Source: Selaginella tamariscina (lineage: Eukaryota; Streptophyta; Lycopodiopsida; Selaginellales; Selaginellaceae). Taken from it: 64,000 nt of DNA. The position numbers and the translations under genes were made by a program. Numbering within the stretch: the stretch's first letter is position 1; each line of letters opens with the position of its first letter. Positions 1-11,643 of the stretch are shown here, piece after piece. The notes beneath the pieces were generated by a model that was not told the origin of the DNA, ran no database searches, and saw nothing but the letters and a program-made list of their open reading frames with translations. The DNA is taken from the NCBI GenBank assembly GCA_003024785.1, contig PUQB01000368.1, positions 124,001 through 188,000 on the forward strand, in the 5' to 3' direction.

Positions 1-206
1 CAAACACACACACACACACACATATACATACACAGGAGTGTGCGTGTGTGTGCGAGAGATAAAACTAATAAATAATAAAATTATACAGATAAACACACAC
101 ATATATATGTGTGTATATAGATATATAACCCATATGAATATATAAGCAATATATATAAACTAGTGTTGTATACTATTTGTTAATATGCATTGATTATATA
201 TATATA

Positions 207-243
<37 letters not shown>

Positions 244-314
244 TGTAAAGCAGTGCGCGTGTGTGTGGGAGAGATAGATCAATAAAAAAAATTTACAGAT
301 ACTGGTACAACATA

Positions 315-373
<59 letters not shown>

Positions 374-418
374 AGATAAAACTAATAAATAAATTTATAC
401 GCACACTCCTATACATAT

Positions 419-451
<33 letters not shown>

Positions 452-1028
452 GATCTCACCTGTGTGCACAGCCGCCGCCGCCGATTTCACAGCCGCCGCC
501 TCTTGAACCTAAGAATATACCTAAACCCTAAAGGAATTAAATATATATAAACCCTAAAGAATATTCCTTCTGAGAATATACTTAAACCTTAAAAAGAATA
601 AAATATAGATTCGCCCTAAACGAATATTCTTTCATTTATATATAGCGCGTGCGTGTGCGTGGGTGTATCACATACACCTCAAAAATATAAATCATGCAGG
701 GATTTAACATGTGTGTGTCCATGAGAGTGTTAAAGTTTCATGTGTATCAATACATACATACACATTGCATATATTAATACACATAATATATACATACACA
801 CGTGTATACACACAGACATACACACATATTAGTAACATAATATTAGAGAGACCGAGTACATATTATAATCATGCATGGTGTATGTTGAGAAGAGAGACAG
901 TACATATTAACATAGACATGCATGGTGTGTATGTATGAGAGAAGACAGAAAGTACACATATATACATGCACACGTGTATACACACAGACATACATACATA
1001 TTACATGAGTAAATTCATTGTGTTACAT
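1..1028. repeat. Microsatellite-rich region, no gene seen
   Basis: The stretch is dominated by (CA)n/(TG)n and (TA)n runs, for example around 210-241, 330-370 and 428-451. The short open frames are translations of these runs and are not genes. A short GCC-rich patch near 470-505 is the only non-repetitive part, and it shows no recognisable coding signal. Confidence 0.85.
519..640. repeat. Degenerate tandem repeat mixing AACCCTAAA and GAATATTC
   Basis: Four imperfect units, about 28-34 bp apart, carry an AACCCTAAA-like motif, and most are followed by GAATATTC. The first half resembles the plant telomere unit. The second half is a palindrome that recurs at 1.4-2.0 kb and 6.85-6.92 kb. Confidence 0.55.
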
Positions 1029-1029
1029 A

Positions 1030-1056
1030 TTAGGGTTTAGGGTTTAGGGTTTAGGG
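1030..1056 (+). repeat. Short interstitial telomere-like array
   Basis: About four head-to-tail copies of TTTAGGG are visible. TTTAGGG is the usual telomere unit of land plants and many green algae. With so few copies this is an interstitial tract, such as a promoter telo-box or an end-joining scar, and not a chromosome end. Confidence 0.8.
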
Positions 1057-1284
1057 TTGCTCCCAACAAGCTTAATATAAATATTACACATGTAAATTCA
1101 ATGTGTTACATACAGTCACACAGATTGAGTACATATATCATACATGCGTTGAACATGATGTTTTCAATAAAGAAGCAACCTATTTCTTCAGTTTGGTTTA
1201 GGGTTGTGCATGTGTGTGCATATGTGTTTTTGTAAGTTCTTGTAATGCGTGTGTAAATTTATGATTGTGTTTATATATGTGTGC

Positions 1285-2060
1285 AAAACAAACATCGAAT
1301 AATTAAGAAAATAATATTAATAAACACACTAGGAACATATTTTAAATTATACATAATAATATATGATTTTATCTAATATATAGCCATATATAGTTTTAAT
1401 AATATATATTAATTTAATATTGATAAAAAGGTTTAACATTGAAATATTCTTGAAATAATAAGAAATTAATTGAGAAAATCCCATTAATATATACAAATGT
1501 AAATTAAGTACTCAAATAATTAACTAAATTAATTATCATAATCATGTTTAATATTGGAATATTCTTGGAATAATAAGAAAATAATAAAGAATATCCCATT
1601 AATATAAAGAAGATTAATTACTCAAGTAATTAAGGAAAATATTAATATATATTATTAAAACTATATATGACTATATATTAGATAAAATGATGTATTATTA
1701 TGTATAATTTAAATATGTTCATAGTGTGTATTAATTTAATATTGATAATAAGGTTTAACACATGAATATTCTTGAAATAATAACAAATTAATTGAGAAAA
1801 TCCCATTAATATATACAAATGTAGAATAATTACTGCAAAATTAAGAACAAGACTAATTTAATTATGATAATCAGGTTTAATATTAGAATATTCTTCAAAT
1901 ATTAATAAAATATTAAAGAATATCCCATTGATACTAGGAAATGAAAACTAAATACTCGAGTAATTAAGAAAATAATAATAAAAACAGACTATGAATATAT
2001 TTTAAATGATACATAATAATATATCAATTTATTTATTGTATAAGTATATATTTAATATAT
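1285..2060. repeat. AT-rich tandem and inverted repeats
   Basis: Three to four diverged units each hold a GAATATTC-type motif, then AAAGAATATCCCATTRATA, then a TAATTAAGAAAATAAT-like motif. Superimposed on these is a long inverted repeat. The arm at about 1325-1420 is nearly the reverse complement of about 1628-1730, both beginning CACACTA(G/T)GAACATAT. The arms plus roughly 200 bp of loop look like a fold-back or MITE-type element. No coding potential is seen. Confidence 0.6.
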
Positions 2061-2334
2061 ATATATAATATAAATATACTTGAATACTAAGAATGTAGAA
2101 TATAGTCTAAAATTCGTAATATTAAACAGCTTGAATCACTTGAATAACATTAAATGCAATTTTAAAATACTCATTGGAACTGGAGAGTATATATGTCAGA
2201 GTGTCGGATATTTGTGTCAACTCATCTTAAATTTTATTTTCTGTTCTTTTTAAAAAATTTGAATTTTTGACATATGTATTGTCGGTCTGACATGTAAATT
2301 TGAAAATGCATTTAATTTCCCACTCAAATTCAGA

Positions 2335-2483
2335 TCTGGTTCTTTCTCCGGCAAGGGTTTCTTCATTTCTGTATTTTTCACTCTTTAGATCTTCTTTTTC
2401 TTCATAGTGATCATCTCAGGGCGAGATTAAATTGGGTGCTATTCTTTATAGGAAAGCACGGCGCCTTCAGTGCTGTTTACAAG
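2335..2483 (+). promoter_or_regulatory. Probable 5' leader exon of the DUF7869-type gene
   Basis: A pyrimidine-rich stretch (TTCTTTTTCTTC) typical of plant 5' leaders is followed by a less AT-rich segment ending in a strong donor, CAA|GTAAGTATT, at about 2483. A good acceptor, TTTATGTGCAG, lies just before 3380, so a leader intron of about 0.9 kb is plausible. That intron would contain the whole palindrome array. No transcript evidence is available. Confidence 0.4.
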
Positions 2484-2644
2484 TAAGTATTATAAACAAA
2501 TTTAAAAATACTTATAAAGATTCACTCTCTTACATTCTCTCTTAAAATTACAATTTAGGGGTTTAGGAATGCATTAGGATTATAATATATTCCGTTAGGG
2601 ATTTATCCCGTTTAAATATCCTTTTAACTTAATATTCTAGGTTA

Positions 2645-3245
2645 ACCGGGCGGCGGGATTAATCCGGCCATTTCTTTTGCCTCTTCGAAGAGGTGGCGGG
2701 ATTAATCCCGCCACCATCTCCGGGCAATGCTTCTCCGCCACTGAAAAAGAGTGGCGGGATTAATCCCGTCGATAACCTTCTCAACTGATGAAGAGTTACC
2801 AGAATTTATTAGAAAGAGTTGTCGGCGGGATTAATCCCGCCAACCATTTTAGGAGGCAGGGAAGGGGTGGCGGGATTAATCTCGCCACCACTTCCCTGTT
2901 TTAAAGATTTGGGGACAGGATTTATCCCGAGATCTCTTTGAAATCATAGTTTTGGAGAGAGTTATGTGCGGGTTTAATCCGCCACCCATTCCCCGTCGTA
3001 AGAATTGTGGGCGGGATTAATCCCGCCTTGGACTCCCTCGACAAGGAAGAGCCGGCGGGATTAATCCCGCCGCCTCTTCCTCCTCGGGGGAGTCGGCGGA
3101 TTAATCCCGCCGACTCCTCCGGCGAGGAGTCGGCGGGATTAATCCCGCCGACTCTCTCCGAAGGGGTTGAGTCGGCGGCGGGATTAATCCCGCCGACCGT
3201 TCCTCGTCGGAGGGATTCGTGGGCGGGATTAATCCCGCCCATCAG
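2645..3245. repeat. Array of 13 GGCGGGATTAATCCCGCC palindromes
   Basis: Thirteen copies of an 18-bp palindrome start at about 2652, 2695, 2753, 2824, 2869, 2914, 2967, 3010, 3054, 3094, 3132, 3177 and 3222. Most are 38-58 bp apart, typically 44. Copies 6 and 7 are the most decayed. Flanking bases differ from copy to copy yet pair within a copy: GGT/ACC around copy 2, GGAAGAG/CTCTTCC around copy 9, GAGTC/GACTC around copies 10 and 11. Because the unit is palindromic, both strands show spurious open frames rich in GGINPA or AGLIPP. The array is GC-rich in an otherwise AT-rich region. It probably serves as protein-binding sites or hairpins tied to the gene that follows. Confidence 0.9.
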
Positions 3246-3385
3246 TTGTATTAATCAAACATGAGATATTATCTCTAAACATAATTATGCATATGCATAT
3301 TATTAAGTAACCGTAATTCAGATTTCTTAGAAATATTGCATAAACAGATATCATAAATAATACAATTATTTATGTGCAGGACAAT

Positions 3386-6300
3386 ATGTTTAATACTGGA
3401 GATAAAGTATGTCTTCTTCGGAACAACGAGATAGTTGGCACTGGAACTGTGGAAGTTCGAGATAATAATGCATCATGTCACAATATTGCCCAAGGATCTT
3501 GTGTGTACGTATGGGTGAACACCATTTACAAGCATGTTGAGGTTCTGGGAATGGAATTTGAGGAGGGTTCTCCTGTATTGTGGAATTTGGATGAAGTCAA
3601 GGCTGACACAGAATATGCAGAGTCACAAACAAATAGTAGCACGAGTTTACCAGATGATGGCTTGCCTGCTGTATGGATGAGGTGATTCTCTTTCTTCGTG
3701 AGATTGAAGTCGGAAGAGGCATCATCACAGCTATAAATCCAATGGAAGCAGTGTCAGAAGAGAAACTAGGGTCCGACTTCGTGGGTGTAGTTGTGACAGA
3801 GGTTTCACCTAATGGCACATTGTATCCTGGATCCCTCGTGAGGTGGCGAACATCTGAATTAAGACGGCAAGATGGTTCAACATATTCTGGGTTGGATTTC
3901 AATAATAACAACCCGGAAGAACAACTCATATTTGAAGAGGTTCCTTGCATTGGTCCTATTGTAAGAAAAAGGCGATTCATGGGTTGTAGATCTTCCCCTG
4001 CAAGTTTCAGCAAGAGGGTAAAGATGGATCCTACATCTTCCGAAAGTGTTACGAGCATTTCCACGATTGACTGTTGCAAGAAGAAGTGTTGTCAGATGGC
4101 AGACCGGAATGAAATTACCCAATGTAGACATGTCTTTCGTATGCTCACCCAAAAGCAAAGGCATGAGTTTGTATATGCTGCACTAACTGGGTGTATTGAT
4201 GGAATGGCCTCGGACACAGGTTATCAGAGTACATCCATGGTATTTAATAAGGTGGCCATCTGCTTCAAAGCTTGGTACAGTATATACGGGATCCCAAAGA
4301 CCACGTTCTACCGTCGGAGGGATGAGTGGCTAGATGGAGCGCGAACCTCAGTTCATGGGAACACTCTTGGTCAAAACCCGCTCTCACATCATGGCAGCCA
4401 TAGAGATACTCAAGGCTTTTGTGGAAGCAAATGCAGACAGGATGCCTCACAAATGCCGAACCACAAATGCAGGGGTCAGGGAAAATCTCAAGGTTTTACC
4501 TTCAATCTACACTCAATTGAAACTGTGTGAACATGTGAACAAGTGCCTCAGTTTGATGGGGCTCCAAGCAATCTGCACTGGTACCTTCAACAACATATGG
4601 AATACTCATTTTAAGGATGTGGAGATTGCAAAACACTCTAGCTTTTCTAAGTGTGACACTTGTACATCATTGAAGGCTGCAGAGGCTTGTGCAAAAAACC
4701 TTGGTGGAGATCACTACCATTCAAAGGAAGATGGAGGCCCACATGATTGCACAACAAACTTGCCGGTCTCAGTACTATGCACACCGCATGCTTTCTGTGT
4801 CACGCCCATCAGAGTACCTGTGCTTGATCCATGACAAGATGATCATTCAAAGACCAGCATTCCAAAGCTCTTTGCAACACCAAAGTGCCTTGGAAATGTC
4901 ATGAAACTTCCGATTTCATTGACAGGTGTGCTAACACATGGACACGTTGTGAGTCATATGGACACTTTTCACTTCCACATTGGTCTAGCGACTCCAATTT
5001 CACTATTGGGTCGTTAGCCATGTGTTCAGAAACCTTGAAGCCCACTCACAGACAAGTCCTATCAGTGATCTCAAAGTGAAGAAACAACACCTCAAACCTT
5101 TACATAATGCTCTCATGAACACATCTGCACTTGAGGCTACTTGGGAATATGAGAGGCATTGTCAGCAACCTGCACAAAAACAGATGGCCCTGTTGAGAGT
5201 TCAGGTTCAGTGGAGGGATCTAGCTCAAATAGTGTACATGTGTCCTCAACATCAAATAAGCTTCCTCGTCATTTGCTTTTACAGATGGATAATTGTGCAG
5301 GCGAGAACAAAAATAGGTAAATCATTTTACTTAAGGGTTTCTCAAGCTCATACTTACTTTTATTTTCTAGATATGTGCTAGCATACTTGTCAATGCTTGT
5401 TGCCAAAGGTGTGTTTGAAACAATCACGCTCAGTTTCCTTATGGTTGGTCACACTCATGAAGATATTGATGCGTTCTTCAGCAAGGTCTCCAACTCTACA
5501 AAAAGGACAAGTGCACTTACCTTACCGCATATGATGAATCTTTTTGAAAATTGCATCTCCAAAAAAAGTTGTGCTTTGCTTGTGACTGAGGTGCCAGACT
5601 TCAAAAAATTTCTCAAGGAGTATATAAAAGAAGGGAGTGATTCTTTAGTTGGTCACCTTGTGCCGCTACAATTCTTTTTCTCCATACGAGATGGTATACC
5701 TATTATGCAGTACAAGTTACGGCCATCAGAGCAGGAGTGGTTACCGAAAGAGGGCTTAATGCTCTTCAAAAGTGGAGAGGATGGAAAGCCACTTCTCCCA
5801 GAAGGACAACCAGACCCTATTCCATTGAGTGCCCAGCTCAAGGAACAAGAGGTTATTATTGATGGCATCAAAAAATATGTGGCATGGGTTCAAAAATCGA
5901 TGCCAAAGAATTCTGATAAGGCAACTGGTTACTCAGAACTATATAAGCATGTGGTCAACTATTGGGAGACTGTTGTTCGAGAGTTGGAAGGGCCTACTGT
6001 CACAAGTACAGAATTGCAACACCCTTTCTGGCCTAAAACAAGGTGGCGAGAGGAGATTGAAATGACATCACTGAGCACAGACGACATAGAAGCCAGTAGT
6101 GATGTGGAAGTGCAAACCCCACACTTTGTTGGACAAAGGAACCAAAAACCTAAAGCATACTTTGATTGCTGCAAGGATCTTCAAAAACTAATGATGGTTC
6201 TCATTACTCCAGATGCGTCATATAATCAGCCTATTTGGATGGGTCAAATTATCGACACACCTGAAGTAATCACAAAAAATAGTATTGTTAAGGTTGCATG

Positions 6301-6499
6301 GTTCAAACCACAAAAAAGGCGACACGAGAAGGAGAGCGAAAGATATAATGGATGCCTAGAGAAAACATGGTCTCCCAATCAAAAAGACCCAGCATGTTTT
6401 ATAAATGTTAAATCCATTCGATATGGGTGGATGTCAAGAAGCGTTGATAAAGTCACGATTAACAAAACTGCAAGGGAATGTATGTTTTCTGAAGCTTAA
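3386..6499 (+). CDS. DUF7869-type transposase-like protein (several frame shifts)
   Basis: This is a large mobile-element-type protein of the family I recall as DUF7869, which has a probable RNase-H-like fold. The N-terminus (from ATG 3386) resembles the small plant transposase domain seen in Ptta/En/Spm proteins and seems to occur twice. A Cys-rich segment follows (KKCCQMADRN at about 4080), then KCDTC (about 4650). Next come three acidic motifs in the order expected of a DDE-like nuclease: LIHDKM (about 4824), QMDNCAGENKNR (about 5284-5316) and VGHTHEDID (about 5444). A 54-bp intron at 5317-5370 joins NKNR to YVLAYLSMLV. The last open frame (5375-6499) is intact and ends in a basic tail. 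Upstream, the reading frame changes several times (near 3680, 4340 and 4840), so the gene is either decayed or carries assembly indels. Terminal inverted repeats were not found. The family name is from memory; the motifs are seen directly. Confidence 0.7.
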
Positions 6500-7389
6500 A
6501 GCAATTACAAAATTATAAAATATCATATATTTAATATTCATAATTATTATAAACTCTTTAATAATAGTACCAAATTGTATACTTAACTATATAAATTTAA
6601 AAAATGATATGGAAGATTGACTATATTATTATAGGATTTTATATATATATTATTACTACTACAAATTTTTAATTAATAATGTTATATTTAAATATTAATA
6701 TTTTAATAACAACATCAATATTTATATAATGTACCTCTTATGCTCTTCCTTAATTGTTATATTAGGCAATATATTATATAATTTAATACATTCTACTTTT
6801 ATAATGTTATTAATTTTTGTTCAATGAATGCTATAATTTATTAAAGGGTAGAATACAAAATAGAATATTCTAAAGAATATTCTCTTTTCAAACATATATT
6901 CTAAAGAATATTCCTTTAATATTAGAAAATGCTAATTAAATAGCTAAAATTGCTAATTATTAGGAAATGGGACTATAGCCATGCCCATTTTAGTTACAAC
7001 TTGCATTTAAAATTGTTAGAGTTGGAACTCTCAATGGCGAAAATTCGGTTTGTTCCTCAGCTTACTTTTGAACATTTTATGAGAGACTTTACCCAAAGAA
7101 AAAGGTGGATGACCCTAAGTATCATCAATTAAATTGACAACTAACTTTAATTAAGTATAATATCAAAAATTTGACATAAAATCACATAGAATTATAGATA
7201 TTTTTTTAAGTCCTAAAATGCAAGGGTATTTAGGTCAATATAGATAAAAACAACATGGGTATGCCTATTTCCTACACACATGTAAATGTTTTTAACTACA
7301 TTGTTAAAGGTAGAAATTTACAAGCATATGACATCTTATTGTGGAGAGAATAAGGATAGGAAGATTTGTAAGTAGCTTGGAATAAAGAT
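6500..7389. repeat. AT-rich spacer with a dispersed repeat copy (6840-7010)
   Basis: No gene is seen. At about 6860-7010 lies a repeat with two AAAGAATATTC motifs, then GCTAATTATTAGGAAATGGG, then CCCATTTTAGTTACAAC. A clearly related copy lies at about 33720-33870 inside a CEP131 intron. Similar motifs also occur at 1.4-2.0 kb. This looks like a short non-coding transposon family. Confidence 0.55.
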
Positions 7390-7770
7390 TGTATAGGAAG
7401 AAAATCCTTACTGAGAGAAAAAGAAAAAGAAAATCTCAGAAAAAAAAAAAAAAGAAAAAGGATATTGTGGCGAAAGAGGGACTATGGAAGTAGTTAATGC
7501 AAAGAAGAAAGATTGTTCTCTTGTATTCATGCTAGGAAAGAAAGTGCATATTATAAGATCTCTTGTCTATAATTTATATACATACTTCTAATGGGATGTG
7601 TTTAGCAAGGTAATAAACTAAAATTTGTTCTTGCCCTTGACTTCAGAGACTAGTCATTGCGGCACTAAAGAAGTGATCTATATATTAGAGAGCAGGTGAA
7701 TAGGACAAGGTCTAACATTTCTTAACTATCGAGGAAAGGTGATGGTTAAATAGGAAAATGTGGGCTTTTC
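7390..7770 (+). repeat. Left member of a diverged direct-repeat pair (old LTR?)
   Basis: Blocks here recur in the same order and orientation at about 29010-29395: AAATCCTTACTGAGAG, an A/G-rich run, GTGGCRAAAGAGGGA, CTTTTGTATTCATG-like, GTGCATATT and AAGGTGATGGTTRAA. The pair brackets old gypsy coding remains, so these are best read as parts of its two long terminal repeats. Exact LTR ends could not be placed. Positions 7771-8392 show no gene. Confidence 0.45.
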
Positions 7771-8397
7771 CATTCAATAATTGGCAACCACGGAGGGATT
7801 TCATCATTGCATTGTTGGAATTCATTATAATGAGTGTTCAAATGATTAATTGATTAGAATTTTAATAATATAAAGGGCTCAGAAAGTACAATCATATGTG
7901 TATATGATAATAATTGAATAGAACCTTGAAGAAATCATTGTCTTAATTCAACATTAACCAATCAAAAGAATAAAAGGCATGCCTAGAGAGTGGCTGCCTC
8001 AAGAACTTAAATATGACAAGAATAAATGTTAAAATATTTTTGAAAAAATAATAGACGTTATCATAAAATAATAACAAATCAGAGGTTGATTCTAAAAAAT
8101 TGAAAGCAATATCAAATGACTAGTTTTAGAGGAGATTATGAGAAGGGAAGGAGTGCCTATATAATATATATTGAGAATACAAGGAGAAGGATTTCCAAAC
8201 AACTCCAGAGAAATGAAAGAAGTGGAAGAGGAAGTACACCAAAAGAAAGAGTTATTTCAAATAACACTTTTTTTCGAGGTTAACCATTTTCAATGGCTAA
8301 TGGAAATGGATATGACAAGAAGAATATCCACTACTTAAAGGATTTGTTTTTCCTCTCATATACTTTCAAGAGATGCTATAGTTGTTTATCATCCATC

Positions 8398-8954
8398 TGT
8401 TCCAGGAACCAGGAAAAGAGCAGGATTCCAAGAATAAGGAGGCTTGACTCAGGAATAGGACAAAGAGCAGGACAGGAACTAGGAACTCAAGAGCAAGACT
8501 GGAACCGGATAGGATCGGAGAGAGATAGGAACAGGATGATCCGGGAGCCAGACAGGAAGGCGCATGACAGGATCCAGGAACAAGATAGGATCCAGAAGCA
8601 GAATAGGATCCGAGAGCAAGAAAGAGCAGGAGGCAAGGAGCAAGACACGAACAAGACAAGAACAAGAATGATCGTAGAATGCTGGTGTTGATAGTAACTG
8701 ATTGTACAACAAATTAGGTTGGAGCTTTTATGCTCACAACTCCAAGCTAATCTAGTCATGAGTCTAATCTAGTCATGAGCTAAGAATAGTGACCCTTATC
8801 TCTAGGCATATCCGTAGCAATTCCTATATGCATATCTCACAGGAATATCCTGTAGGATATCCTGCAGGCATATCCTGTAACCCGTATCCTGTATCCTGCA
8901 TCCTGCATCCTGTATCCTGTATCCGGAATCCTATATCTGTATCGGGTTGTGACA
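8398..8954 (-). repeat. Chromovirus LTR (3' LTR in element sense)
   Basis: In element sense it begins TGTCACAACCCGATAC, closely matching 13212-13784 and the solo copy at 25412-26032. The LTR itself is built of degenerate short units, CCTGTATCCTGCATCC on one side and GGATCCGGGAGCCAGAC-like on the other. Confidence 0.9.
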
Positions 8955-9117
8955 GCACCTCCTCCCTAAGGACGAGTTCCACGAGTCTTAGGACCTGGTT
9001 TAGCAGGATAATGCCGATGAAAGGCAGCAACTTTGGAAGAAGCATGGAGTAAGTTGGATGCAGGTTCCCAAGTGCGATCGGTAGGCAAATAACCTTTCCA
9101 ATCCACCAGTATTGAAG

Positions 9118-10260
9118 CAGCTTGCTTTGGAGATCCCGATAAGTATCGTTCTACATGCACAAAATTACGGAGGCTCACACAAGGATCCAGACCAACTTCC
9201 GTTTATGCATCCGAATTCCAGCAATTGTGCACGAACATTCCATGGGACGAGACCGCATTGATCGAACACTTCCATTTTGGGCTGAGGGACGACGTGAAGG
9301 ACCTTCTCCTTACGTTACCAGATGCTCAAACGTTAGCGGAGATCATGCAACAGGCTGTTCGTTGCGATAACCGTTTGTTTGAGCGCTGTCAGGAAAAATC
9401 CCGTCAATTCCTGCCAGCCAATCCTGTAGCCGTAGCACATGTTCCTACGACACCTTCTGGAGCAGTTCCTATGAAGGTTAACAAATCCAAGCGTGGCCCA
9501 CTTTCAACTGCTGAGAAGCAACGTCGTCGGGGTGAGAACCTATGCAGTGAAGCAGGACACAAGGTGGCGAAATGTCCTAATAAAGCCAGAAAGTTCAAGA
9601 CACGTGAAGCCGAAGCTGAAGTTCAGTCGGAAAACTTCAATGTCCACTTCGTCTAGGAGCCGCGAAGTTGGACGTAGTGCATGCTCCATTGGTGCTGCTC
9701 ATACCATTCCATCACTCAAGTTTCCTATACACATTCGCCTCAATAACCGAGAGCTCAAGGAGTTTGCCCTGTTAAACACTGGTGCAAATGCATGTTTCAT
9801 GGATGACACTTTTGCAACTCAGCATGGCATTCCGGTGGTGAAGTTGAAGCATGCAATTCCTGTAGAGGTGGCCGATGGTCATTTGATTGCTTCTGGTGCA
9901 GTTACCCACGCTACCACACCTCTCTCTTGCAGTCATGGTGCATTCAACTGTTCGATTTCCTTCAACTTGATCAAGACTCGGTCGACTCCCATCATTTTTG
10001 GCATGCCATGGTTCGTTATTGCTAATCTGCAGATCGATTGGAGGTTTAGGACGCTCACGTTTTCCTCTTCAGCAGCCAGGATCAATCCTATACCTTCCTG
10101 CGTGCAGGATACATCCTTGGTGTCTGAGGCAGTATAAGCTACATGATTGACCGTGCATGTTCCTGTACCAGTGTTGAAGGCTCTCCTTGACAGGATTCAC
10201 CTCATGTCAGTTCCTCAGCACATCCGCAGGCTCTCTCCACTCCTGTAAGTCCGCGGATTC
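9118..10260 (+). mobile_element. Inverted second gag-protease segment within the chromovirus
   Basis: The plus strand encodes the same gag (LIEHFHFGLRDDVKDLL) and aspartic protease region (LLNTGANACFMDD, IIFGMPWFV) that the minus strand carries at 11644-12740. Sequence similarity is very high. The junctions fall next to the chromodomain on the left and the reverse transcriptase end on the right. This is an inverted duplication within a fossil element. Confidence 0.85.
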
Positions 10261-10301
10261 TGTATGAACCGCCTGTAGAAGTTTACAAAGCCAAGGAAAC
10301 A

Positions 10302-10834
10302 TTATACATCTCGTATAGACTTGGGCCTCTCCCACTCCACGATGGTCTTCACCTTGTGCATGTCCATGGAAACGCCAGCAGGGGAGACGATGTAGCCCAA
10401 GAACTCCATAGAATCCCTATCGAAAAAACACTTCTCCAATTTTGCATATAGGCCATGCTCGCGAAGCCATTGTAGAACTAATCGTACATGCTTGTCATGT
10501 GCCGCCTGGTCCTTGGAGAAAATCAAAATGTCATCGAGGTAGATCACCACAAACTGGTCCAAGAAGTCACGAAAGATGTCGTTCACCATGTGTTGGAACA
10601 TGGCTGGGGCATTGGTAAGACCGAAGGGCATCACGTGTACTCGAAGTGTCCATACCTTGTATGAAAGGCAGTCTTCCACTCATCGCCTGGACGAATCCGT
10701 ACAAGGTTGTAGGCCCCTCGTAAGTCAATCTTCGTGAACACCTTTGCTCCTCGCAACCGATCGAGAAGTTCCGGAATCAATGGCAACGGGTACCGATTCC
10801 GAGTGGTGACTTGATTCAAACCCCTGTAGTCCAC
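10302..10834 (-). mobile_element. Chromovirus reverse transcriptase portion
   Basis: The minus strand shows the core reverse transcriptase signatures of Ty3/gypsy: [34 protein letters not shown] and FLGYIVSPAGVSMD. The end of this segment also exists as a separate fragment at about 22250-22466. Confidence 0.92.
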
Positions 10835-11159
10835 AACTAAACATAAACTCCCATCCTTCTTTTTGACAAAGAAATAGGTGCTCCTGTAGGGGATTTTGAG
10901 TGACGAATGAAGCCGGATGCCAAGTTGTCCTCGATGTACTGACGAAGAACCTCCAACTCTGTGGGTGACAGTGCATAAATCGGTCCAAACAGTGGAGTCT
11001 TTCCTTCCGCAAGATCAATAGGACAATTGTAGGACCTGTGAACAGGAAGAACTGCAGCCTTATGCTTGTCAAAAACGTCCTGAAAGGAGTGATACTTGGA
11101 TAGTAGGGAAAAGGAGGAGAAGGAAAAGGAGCAGGAGAAGGAGATTGAAAAACAGGAGA

Positions 11160-11643
11160 GTCAGACACAGAAAGGTAGAAGAGGACGTAGAGTTACTTAA
11201 AAGGCAAAAAGGTGGAAAGGAGCAGGATCAATGGCAAGTTCATGCATGGTAGTGGTAAGAACTCGGAGAGGAGAAGGAGGGAGCTGTGACTGAAAAAGAA
11301 GAAGAGTCTTGGGGGGTGGAATAGAAGCAGAGTAACGAAAAGAGGCAGGATTGGGAGAAACCTGAGTGGATGTTGTTGAGTGTACAGGATTGGAAAAAAC
11401 CTGTACAGAAATCCGTGGTTGCACAGGAGTGAGGGAAGTCTGCGAGTGTGCTGACGAATCAACAGGAGGTGGATTCTGTTGAGGAGGAACCTTTGACACT
11501 GATACAGGATTGGAAGAACCATGTACAGGAATCCGCGGACTTACAGGAGTGGAGAGAGCCTGCGGATGTGCTGAGGAACTGACATGAGGTGAATCCTGTC
11601 AAGGAGGAGCCTTCAACACTGGTATAGGAACAAGCACGGTCAA
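11160..11643 (-). repeat. Low-complexity linker between protease and RT regions
   Basis: A G/A-rich stretch on the plus strand includes a direct duplication of about 120 bp containing CTGCGRRTGTGCTGA. It lies within the chromovirus and resembles a fast-evolving linker. No independent gene is seen. Confidence 0.6.

Noticed and set aside
337-938. Open frames made of Cys-Val, Thr-His or Tyr-Ile repeats, and similar ones across 31-61 kb
   Set aside because: Translations of (GT)n, (CA)n and (TA)n microsatellites.
1030-1056. Chromosome end (telomere)
   Set aside because: Only about four units, followed by ordinary sequence on both sides.
2645-3245. CRISPR-like array of regularly spaced palindromes
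   Set aside because: The spacing resembles a CRISPR, but spacers are related to one another and partly self-complementary. No cas genes are present and the surrounding DNA is eukaryotic.
2922-3264. Overlapping open frames on both strands encoding GGINPA / AGLIPP peptide repeats
   Set aside because: They are the automatic translation of the palindrome array on both strands. There is no independent start context and they vary with spacer length, so they are not protein genes.
8398-8954. Open frames of about 75-130 residues with Asp-Arg-Ile repeats in 8293-8691
   Set aside because: They fall in the chromovirus LTR and reflect its GGATCC-type degenerate repeats.
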